Source: a candidate division LCP-89 bacterium
GTDB lineage: Bacteria > Electryoneota > B3-LCP
Direction: 5' to 3'
Assembly (NCBI GenBank): GCA_025774735.1
Contig: JALGZU010000045.1
Coordinates: 1-13,157 of the forward strand
DNA length: 13,157 bases
Both the position numbers and the translations under genes were made by a program. The notes under the pieces were generated by a model that worked only from the letters and a program-made list of their open reading frames with translations, searched no databases and was not told the origin of the DNA. Positions within the stretch are counted from its first letter, which is position 1. Every line of letters begins with the position of its first letter. Of this stretch, positions 1 through 5,412 are shown one piece after another.

Positions 1-1
1 C

Positions 2-427
2 GTCCTCTTTGAAGTCGCCTACGTCGTCCTATCAAAACCCTATCGCACCTGGGCAATAATCCGCAACCTCGGTTTGATGTTGTTATCCGTAGCGGTCGTT
101 TATGTTCCCCTGGTCTTCGCCACCATCCGGCAGATCGACATCTACGAGATTGGAGGCTCTTCGCCTGCCGGCAGCGCCAGCCTGATCCGCATAACGCTAG
201 TGGCAGTCAAGCAATTCTTGGGCGGCTTTTACCGCATTCTGGCTGATTATTACTTCATGGATATCGGCGGGGCGGGGGTGTCGAGAATTGCCGGATTGGA
301 GCGGCTACTTTTTGCCGCCACCCTACTCCTGGCGTTCGGCCTGCCGCTGGTGGTGCTGATTTACCTCATCAAATTCAAACCTAAAGGGGGCCTGTTTCTA
401 GCGCTGGCGTACCTGATTCCCTTCTAG
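2..427 (+). pseudogene. 5' part of a broken polytopic membrane protein, probably GT39/PMT-like glycosyltransferase (off the left edge)
   Basis: The frame is open from base 2 and so continues from outside the window; the first internal start-like codon is TTG at 74. The visible 141 residues contain at least three hydrophobic segments: one at the first start-like codons (LLSVAVVYVPLVFA), one at LLFAATLLLAFGLPLVVLIYLI and one at LFLALAYLIPF. Charged loops separate them. Translation stops at TAG 425-427, but this stop exists only because a 26-bp tandem duplication (see 396-451) shifts the frame. If one copy is removed, the protein reads straight through ...LAYLIPF-FQVFWEGTDPRRFTP... into the next reading frame (505-1062). 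The pattern of many TM helices, an arginine-rich loop before the last helices, and a soluble C-terminal domain resembles GT39 / dolichyl-phosphate-mannose-type transferases that use polyprenyl-phosphate sugars on the periplasmic side. The family call is inference from architecture, since the catalytic N-terminal loop lies outside the window. Confidence 0.6.
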
Positions 428-451
428 CGCTGGCGTACCTGATTCCCTTCT
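396..451 (+). repeat. 26-bp exact tandem duplication bounded by TTCT microhomology
   Basis: Bases 396-425 are identical to 422-451 at an offset of 26 nt, so a 26-bp unit beginning TTCTAGCGCTGG is present twice. The sequence left after removing one unit has TTCT at both ends of the deleted segment, the footprint of replication slippage or microhomology-mediated duplication. Because 26 is not a multiple of three, the duplication shifts the frame and brings a TAG (425-427) into frame. Removal of one copy restores a single open frame from base 2 to 1062. Confidence 0.95.
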
Positions 452-504
452 TCCAGGTTTTCTGGGAAGGGACCGATCCCCGGCGATTTACCCCATCAGC
501 AACG

Positions 505-1062
505 ATGCTCTACGCGTTGATCGCACTGGCATATTTTAGCTGGAAGAGACCGTTGCGTATAGCCGTGATCGTCCTTTTCCTGTTCGTCAGCACCTTTTCA
601 CTGGAAAAGATGTACGCCATGTCCAGTTCGATCGCCAAGCCCGAGGATTACCGTCAGGTGAGCAGGATCATCCAGGAAAATCGCGTTTCTAACGATGCTG
701 TAGTTTACCACGGGGGTACCTGCGGGAATCAGACCTGGAGGTTCTACGATCCGGGCGGTACGATCTTCGGCAACCCGAATTACGATCCCCACAATTTCAC
801 CCTCTCTTCCATCGTGCGCGCGGAGGAGATCTTTTCCGAGGAGCTGTTCACTGTGACGATGGATACGCTGTTGGCAGCCCACCCCAGCGTCTGGATGGTG
901 ATCTCGAACTACAACCCCCCAAAAGTGCTGCCCTTCGTGCAGAAATGGTACGATAAATACGCTATCGAAACGATTTACACTGACCAGTATCTTCTGCTCC
1001 TGAAGATCGCGGGACCGACCGTCGATCCTAAAACGAACCTTAACAATACGGATCATGAATAA
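505..1062 (+). CDS. 3' part of the same broken membrane glycosyltransferase-like gene (C-terminal TM helices and periplasmic domain)
   Basis: This 185-residue frame starts with an internal ATG and is better read as the continuation of the gene at 2-427. The same frame is open upstream through the second copy of the 26-bp duplication (FQVFWEGTDPRRFTPSAT leads into the Met). Two hydrophobic helices come first (roughly residues 1-13 and 18-31). An extracytoplasmic domain of about 150 residues follows, starting near SSSIAKPEDYRQVSRIIQEN, and contains DAVVYHGGTCGNQTWRFY. Such a soluble tail after the last helix is usual in GT39/PMT-type transferases (family knowledge). I see no Shine-Dalgarno site before 505, so independent translation is doubtful. 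The next gene starts 15 nt after the stop. The product is probably absent or reduced unless the duplication is lost. An assembly error is the main alternative. Confidence 0.6.
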   Translation: MLYALIALAYFSWKRPLRIAVIVLFLFVSTFSLEKMYAMSSSIAKPEDYRQVSRIIQENRVSNDAVVYHGGTCGNQTWRFYDPGGTIFGNPNYDPHNFTLSSIVRAEEIFSEELFTVTMDTLLAAHPSVWMVISNYNPPKVLPFVQKWYDKYAIETIYTDQYLLLLKIAGPTVDPKTNLNNTDHE

Positions 1063-1077
1063 ACCTTTCGTCTGAAA

Positions 1078-1485
1078 ATGAATCGTAAAATTCGCATTTT
1101 AATCGCCAAGCCCGGGTTGGACGGGCATGACCGCGGCGCCAAGGTGATGGCCTCCGCGTTCCGGGATGCCGGATTCGAAGTCATCTATGCCGGTCTACGA
1201 CAGACTCCGGAGATGATCGTGGAAGCCGCCATGCAGGAAGATGTGGACGTGATCGGATTGTCCATCCTCTCCGGTGCTCATATGACGCTCTTCCCGAAAG
1301 TCCGGGAGCTGATGCAAGAGGCAAGCCTGGACGACGTTCTTCTGACCGGGGGCGGCATCATCTCCCCCGAAGATATCGAGGCACTCGAAAAAGCTGGAGT
1401 GGGCAAGCTATTCGGTCCAGGCACCCCGACCCAGGAAGCCATCGACTACGTGCGTCAGTGGGTGGCTGAACACACCAATAAGTAG
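1078..1485 (+). CDS. Stand-alone cobalamin-binding subunit, methylmalonyl-CoA mutase C-terminal type
   Basis: This 135-residue protein is a complete B12-binding Rossmann-like domain. It begins [19 protein letters not shown], where DGHDRG is the DxHxxG motif whose His ligates cobalt in the base-off, His-on mode. It continues with [13 protein letters not shown], the SILSGAH segment and the LTGGGIIS loop, and ends [17 protein letters not shown]. All are typical of the C-terminal domain of adenosylcobalamin-dependent methylmalonyl-CoA mutase and relatives. The length (about 130-140 aa) matches the separately encoded small subunit found in many archaea and bacteria. It would pair with a catalytic TIM-barrel subunit to interconvert succinyl-CoA and methylmalonyl-CoA (or isobutyryl/butyryl-CoA in sister enzymes). 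That large subunit is not in the window, so the substrate cannot be fixed. The ATG lies 15 nt after the upstream stop and has no clear Shine-Dalgarno site. Cotranscription with glnA, 176 nt downstream, is possible. Confidence 0.9.
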   Translation: MNRKIRILIAKPGLDGHDRGAKVMASAFRDAGFEVIYAGLRQTPEMIVEAAMQEDVDVIGLSILSGAHMTLFPKVRELMQEASLDDVLLTGGGIISPEDIEALEKAGVGKLFGPGTPTQEAIDYVRQWVAEHTNK

Positions 1486-1531
1486 CGCCTCATCTTTTTG
1501 CGGGTAAACCGTAAATCCCATCCGATCAACC

Positions 1532-1570
1532 TGGCGGGTGGTGCACCGTTTCAGTCCGTCGATCCCGCCA
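1532..1570. other. Possible hairpin between the mutase subunit gene and glnA
   Basis: TGGCGGG (1532-1538) and CCCGCCA (1564-1570) form a perfect 7-bp inverted repeat enclosing 25 nt, which itself contains the palindrome GGTGCACC. No T-tract follows, so this is not a convincing terminator. It could be a leader structure ahead of glnA, or chance. Confidence 0.25.
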
Positions 1571-1650
1571 CAGTTTCGGCTCTTTCCCATTTTATGAAAC
1601 TAATGAGATCATTGACTTCCACCCGTCAACTTAAACCCTTCACCATCATC

Positions 1651-1656
1651 GAGGAG
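1651..1656 (+). promoter_or_regulatory. glnA ribosome binding site
   Basis: GAGGAG lies 5 nt upstream of the ATG at 1662 and fixes that start. I could not find a good sigma-70 promoter in 1486-1660. TTGACT at 1612 lacks a -10 box at the right distance. Confidence 0.75.
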
Positions 1657-1661
1657 CACTT

Positions 1662-2981
1662 ATGAAACCTGAAGAGGTGGTCAGCCTCGTCGAAGAAGAA
1701 AAGATATCCATCATCCGCCTATGGTTCACCGACATTCTGGGGCAGGTGCGCGGGTTTGCCATCACCCCGCGTGAGCTGCCCATGGCGCTGGAAGCCGGCA
1801 TGGGATTCGACGGGTCATCGGTCGAAGGATTCGCCCGCATTCACGAGAGCGACCTGATGGCCGTTCCCGATCCGAATACCCTGAAGATCCTCACGAACGA
1901 GATCGGCGAGTTCCGATCCGCCATCATGTTCTGCGACCTGAAGACGCCGGAAGGGGAGCCTTATGAGGGCGATACGCGCTATGTGCTGCGCCGCAACCTG
2001 GAGAAGATCGCCGCGGAGGGCTTGACCATGAACGTCGGTCCCGAGCTGGAATACTTCTACTTTGAAGACGAGCACGGTGTTAAAGTGCTCGACGAAGTGG
2101 GTTACTTCGACGCCTCCGTCGTCAGCAAGGGAACCATTCTGCGTAAAAAGACGATTCAAGTCCTCGAAGATCTGGGTATTCCGGTCGAATATTCACACCA
2201 CGAGGTGGCTCCGTCGCAGCACGAAATCGATCTGCGCTACGATGAGGCTCTGGCGATGGCGGACAAGGTCATCACCTACCGGTTTGTCGTGAAAGAGATC
2301 GCCCGTCAGAACGGTGTATACGCCACCTTCATGCCGAAGCCGATTTACGGGGAGAACGGTAGCGGTATGCATACACACCAGTCGATTTTCAAAAAGGGCA
2401 CCAACCTGTTTTTCGACGCGAATAATTCCTATCACCTGTCGGAATTCGCGCAATCCTATATCGCCGGAATTTTAACACACATCCGCGAAATTACGGCCAT
2501 ACTGAATCAATGGGTGAATTCCTACAAGCGGCTGGTTCCCGGTTACGAGGCTCCGGCTTACATTTCCTGGGGTCAAAAGAACCGATCTGCTTTGGTCAGA
2601 GTTCCAAGATACCGCATTGGCCATGAGAAATCGACCCGCATCGAGGTGCGCAGTCCTGATCCTGTCTGCAATCCCTACCTGGCTTTTTCGGCGATGCTGG
2701 CTGCCGGTATGAAGGGCGTAAAGGAGAAGTATCCCCTGCCGTCATCCATCGAGGAAAATATTTACGAAATGTCTCCCGACATGCTGAAGGATCACAATAT
2801 CGGGATGCTGCCGGGCAATCTCTCAGAAGCGATCCATAAGTTGAAAAGCAGCGAGTTGATGCGCGAAACGCTGGGTGATCACGTCTTCGATAAATTCGTG
2901 GCCAATAAACTCATAGAGTGGGGCCGCTATCGGGGTATCGTCTCACAGTACGAGCTGGAAAAATACCTGCCCATCCTCTGA
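1662..2981 (+). CDS. glnA: Glutamine synthetase, type I-alpha
   Basis: This enzyme makes glutamine from glutamate, ammonia and ATP in the cytoplasm, as a dodecamer of two hexameric rings. The 439 residues span the whole family. The beta-grasp N-domain has FTDILGQVRGF (22-32) and FDGSSVEGFARIHESD (49-64). Catalytic-domain signatures follow: GPELEYF (126-132) and SHHEVAPSQHEID (178-190) with metal-binding Glu and His, ATFMPKPIYGENGSGMH (221-237), NSYKRLVPGYEAP (286-298) containing the flap Glu, and TRIEVRSPDP (325-334). The Tyr-adenylylation motif NLYDLPP of GSI-beta is absent; the equivalent region reads EENIYEMS (364-371), and the length matches the GSI-alpha form. Arg59 aligns with Bacillus subtilis Arg62, a residue of the feedback-sensitive site, so direct feedback control is likely (inference). 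The ATG follows a GAGGAG ribosome site, and a strong terminator lies 40 nt after the stop. Confidence 0.97.
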   Translation: MKPEEVVSLVEEEKISIIRLWFTDILGQVRGFAITPRELPMALEAGMGFDGSSVEGFARIHESDLMAVPDPNTLKILTNEIGEFRSAIMFCDLKTPEGEPYEGDTRYVLRRNLEKIAAEGLTMNVGPELEYFYFEDEHGVKVLDEVGYFDASVVSKGTILRKKTIQVLEDLGIPVEYSHHEVAPSQHEIDLRYDEALAMADKVITYRFVVKEIARQNGVYATFMPKPIYGENGSGMHTHQSIFKKGTNLFFDANNSYHLSEFAQSYIAGILTHIREITAILNQWVNSYKRLVPGYEAPAYISWGQKNRSALVRVPRYRIGHEKSTRIEVRSPDPVCNPYLAFSAMLAAGMKGVKEKYPLPSSIEENIYEMSPDMLKDHNIGMLPGNLSEAIHKLKSSELMRETLGDHVFDKFVANKLIEWGRYRGIVSQYELEKYLPIL

Positions 2982-3022
2982 CCGGCTTTTCGGCGCTTAC
3001 CTGTCTCGATTCCGATGAATAA

Positions 3023-3053
3023 AAAAGTGGACTGAGATAATCAGTCCACTTTT
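3023..3053. terminator. Bidirectional rho-independent terminator
   Basis: A perfect 13-bp stem (AAAAGTGGACTGA at 3023-3035 with its complement at 3041-3053) closes a 5-nt GATAA loop. An A-run precedes it and a T-rich tract follows, so it reads as a terminator on both strands. It lies between the convergent glnA (+) and the exported-protein gene ending at 3080 (-), and probably serves both. Confidence 0.93.
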
Positions 3054-3079
3054 ACGTTTTAGCAATGCTAGCCGTGACG

Positions 3080-4204
3080 TTACGGTTGATTCAACTCCTC
3101 TTTCAGCTCTTCCAGCTCTTCTTCCGCCTTCTGCCGCTCCGCCTTGATCTTCTCCAGCTCCAAGTCGATGTATTCCAATCCATCCTGCTCATCTACCACC
3201 CACTCGAACAGACTTTTACGATCGCGCAGGAGTTGCCGTGTTGTTCTGGGATCATCTACCTGGGAGAAGGGGGGCAGATGATAGAAGGCCGTGGCCGGGT
3301 TGTATGAGATCGTCCCGTTGAAACGCCAATCGGGATAGTTCGGCCATTCATCCCCCAGACCCGGCAGTGTGCTGTCATCTTCTTCATACAGGAGGACATC
3401 CATCGCCATGGTGAGACTGAAGCCCATGAACAGCTTGTATTTCACGCCCGGCGTCAACCAGATGGCATTCTCCCGGCTGTAGATCGTTTCGGCTGGATAG
3501 CGCGTGAAAAATGCCCCGGAGTTCTCCAGATAGAAATCAAAGTGACGGGTGGGATAGACGTAGGCCAGGCCGTAAACGATCTCTTGAGCCGCTTTGAGAG
3601 GGCTCTGCCCCAGACCTGCGTCGTTGTGATTGAGATATCCAAGGTTGGCGTGAAAGGCAGGAGCGTTGTCTTCGTACAGCGGATTCGTATAATAGGACAA
3701 CAACAGATCGATCTCCCAATCGATCCCGTATCCGACATAGGGTTCCAGGTAGATGTTGTCCACGAGACCGGTGCGATAGCGCAACTGGTTCAGCAGGCCG
3801 AATTTAAAGTAGGCGTTCCCGAGCGTGAAGGGAAAGTTGCCGAGCTTGAACCGCAGGTAGGTATCGTCCGGAACCTGATCGAGTTTGTCGATCCCGATAA
3901 CGTCTCCGTTCAGGTTCTGATAGAGAATCTGCGTGGCGCCCAACTCCATATGCTTACTGAATCCGAAATTGAAAGAGATGGCTGCGGTGCCCGTATTCAG
4001 CGTGTAATCGGAAACACCCTTCGTGTAGGCTCGAGCGTGCACTTTGATATTCAGCGCCCCGGGAGGAATCAGCGAAGGGAATTGCACAATGGTCAAGCCT
4101 TTCCCCCCGCAGAATTGCGTTGCGGATACCGGGATGCTGGTGATGAAAATTGCAAGGAATGCAATGTGCAGGATGCAGCCTAAGCCCCCTTTGCGCACAC
4201 TCAT
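3080..4204 (-). CDS. Exported beta-rich protein of unknown function with C-terminal coiled coil
   Basis: I do not recognise a named family for this 374-residue protein. Residues 1-28 form a signal peptide: a basic start (MSVRKGG), a hydrophobic core (ILHIAFLAIFITSIPV) and a likely cleavage after VSA. Residues 30 to about 320 are rich in alternating aromatic and polar strands (FNFGFSKHMELGATQILYQ, LNQLRYRTGL, YVYPTRHFDFYLENSG, WLTPGVKYKLFMGFSL). They look like an outer-membrane beta-barrel or barrel-like domain of the kind used to measure 'conduit' proteins in FCB bacteria. The last 32 residues are a highly charged heptad-like coiled coil (ELEKIKAERQKAEEELEELK). They replace the terminal aromatic strand normally recognised by the BAM machinery. 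The ATG follows GGGGAG, and a promoter with a palindrome lies upstream. It is convergent with glnA. Outer-membrane location is inference. Confidence 0.7.
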   Translation of the reverse strand: MSVRKGGLGCILHIAFLAIFITSIPVSATQFCGGKGLTIVQFPSLIPPGALNIKVHARAYTKGVSDYTLNTGTAAISFNFGFSKHMELGATQILYQNLNGDVIGIDKLDQVPDDTYLRFKLGNFPFTLGNAYFKFGLLNQLRYRTGLVDNIYLEPYVGYGIDWEIDLLLSYYTNPLYEDNAPAFHANLGYLNHNDAGLGQSPLKAAQEIVYGLAYVYPTRHFDFYLENSGAFFTRYPAETIYSRENAIWLTPGVKYKLFMGFSLTMAMDVLLYEEDDSTLPGLGDEWPNYPDWRFNGTISYNPATAFYHLPPFSQVDDPRTTRQLLRDRKSLFEWVVDEQDGLEYIDLELEKIKAERQKAEEELEELKEELNQP

Positions 4205-4251
4205 CCTCTCCCCCCTGTTTGAGATGTGACTGGTTGCTGGTATTCGGCTGT

Positions 4252-4280
4252 ACGATAATTAAAAAGGGAGCTCAAGTCAA
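4252..4280 (-). promoter_or_regulatory. Putative sigma-70 promoter of the exported-protein gene
   Basis: Read on the minus strand: TTGACT (-35, 4275-4280), 17-nt spacer, TATCGT (-10, 4252-4257), about 48 nt upstream of the start at 4204. The -35 box is good and the -10 matches 4 of 6 consensus bases. Confidence 0.45.
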
Positions 4281-4323
4281 GCGAAAACTGCCGTTTTTCA
4301 TCCATAAGGAGAAAGAAGACGCT

Positions 4324-4339
4324 AAACCGGTCCGGTTGT
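4324..4339. promoter_or_regulatory. Palindromic operator-like site A (AACCGG-T-CCGGTT)
   Basis: Bases 4325-4337 form a perfect 13-bp odd palindrome in the gap between the methyltransferase-like gene and the exported-protein gene. It lies 44 nt from the -35 of the latter. A near copy occurs at 13005-13020; the 16-nt strings AAACCGnnnCGGTTGT are the same outside the three central bases. A shared dimeric regulator is inferred, not shown. Confidence 0.4.
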
Positions 4340-4414
4340 ACCCAGTCAAAATTGCAGGGATAAGCGGGGATTTTCGGCTTTGGTGTTCACCGGCGGGGTT
4401 GCCAACGAATCCGG

Positions 4415-5392
4415 CTACAAAAGCGTCTCCATAAGGTGACTTTTTCGGGAAGGATGTGGTTGACGTGCTGCGAGTTTCCGTGTAGCGGCTGCTCGCTTTT
4501 CTTCGCGTCTTGCGATGACGCGAAAATAGGGGATCCTCTGCCCGGACGAAATAATACCATCTTCGTCCAGATTGATGGGGAGAGCCTGGTCCGTGTGGTA
4601 TGACGACAAGTCGGTCCCAATTGGTTGGTGGGCCGTGGCGGTGAAGGTCGTGACTTTAAGGGTCGTGTATCCAGCGGCAGCGAGCAGATGCTCCAGAGTC
4701 TGCGGGGTGAAGAACCACTTCGGCAGATCGACCGGCCACAACGCCGGTCCTTCCCCGTAAAGCGGATCTTCCCAACCGCTGAAATCCGGCAGGGAGACGA
4801 CCAGGACGCCGTTGCGCCGCAGAATGCCGCTCATCTGTTCAAGGAAAGCGACCGGGTCATCAACTCTCTCGAGACTACCCTGGAGTCGGACTACGTCAAA
4901 TTCCTCCTCTGAGATGCAAGTGGCGCATGGTGTTTGGCTCTGCTCTGCATGCGTTCCGTACTGCCCCGTTTCGGAGGAGGACTGCCAGCCATACAGGCGG
5001 GCTGTTTCGATGATGTCGAAACCGTCAAGTCCGACGTTTAACAGTGCACCGGGCGGAGGTCTGAAGAGCGCTATCTCCTCCATCTCTTCGAGACCCGTGT
5101 GAGGTAAGAACAGGGTATCGGGGGGGGTTGCTACTATCCCATTATTTAGCTCAGCATCGGATAGAAAGGGAGAGTACCTAATACTCCGGCTGGCTTCAAT
5201 GGTCTGAGTAAGTTGATTCAACCGGCCAGCCAGGCCACAGCGGCTACATCTCAGCACGTGGCCGGTCTGGACAGCGATCCGGCGGCTTGAACCGCCGGAT
5301 CCTGCGGAACACATCTGGGTTTCATGCGAGAAGATCCTTTCGAACTCCAATCCTCCGCACAGAATGCACCTGGTACTTCCCTCACCCCCCAT
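4415..5392 (-). CDS. Methyltransferase-like protein with N-terminal zinc finger and eroded SAM-binding loop
   Basis: Of the 325 residues, the N-terminus carries two CxxC pairs (Cys9/Cys12 and Cys49/Cys52, in CILCGG and LRCSRCGL), the usual zinc-ribbon start of sugar- and small-molecule class I methyltransferases. Residues 115-200 follow the Rossmann fold: GALLNVGLDGFDIIETARLYGW for motif I, then EFDVVRLQGSLERVDDPVAFLEQM and LRRNGVLVVSLPD for motifs IV-V, and PKWFFTPQTLEHLLAAAGY for the C-terminal helix. Motif I has NVGLDGFD where a DxGxGxG-like loop is expected, and the acidic residue after beta-2 is not evident (SSSETGQ). SAM binding may therefore be altered or lost. The last 30 residues are basic and probably disordered. 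AGGAG stands 6 nt before the ATG. The gene follows the GT4 gene by 20 nt, so the pair is an operon probably acting on surface polysaccharide (inference). Confidence 0.75.
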   Translation of the reverse strand: MGGEGSTRCILCGGLEFERIFSHETQMCSAGSGGSSRRIAVQTGHVLRCSRCGLAGRLNQLTQTIEASRSIRYSPFLSDAELNNGIVATPPDTLFLPHTGLEEMEEIALFRPPPGALLNVGLDGFDIIETARLYGWQSSSETGQYGTHAEQSQTPCATCISEEEFDVVRLQGSLERVDDPVAFLEQMSGILRRNGVLVVSLPDFSGWEDPLYGEGPALWPVDLPKWFFTPQTLEHLLAAAGYTTLKVTTFTATAHQPIGTDLSSYHTDQALPINLDEDGIISSGQRIPYFRVIARREEKRAAATRKLAARQPHPSRKSHLMETLL

Positions 5393-5412
5393 TACGTACT
5401 CCTGGTAGCGTT

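Noticed and set aside
1612..1629. TTGAC-N8-GTCAA inverted repeat and TTGACT as a glnA promoter
   Set aside because: The arms are only 5 bp, and no -10 box stands 16-18 nt after TTGACT (ACCCTT at 17), so it is too weak to call.
1815..2159. Open frames antisense to and out of frame with glnA
   Set aside because: They are shadows of the conserved glutamine synthetase, whose codons explain them.
3542..4183. 213-codon open frame on the plus strand
   Set aside because: It is antisense to the exported protein, which has a signal peptide, ribosome site and terminator; this frame has none and no recognisable domain.
4289..4303. AAAAC-TGCC-GTTTT as terminator of the methyltransferase operon
   Set aside because: The stem is 5 bp of almost only A-T pairs, which is not stable enough to call.
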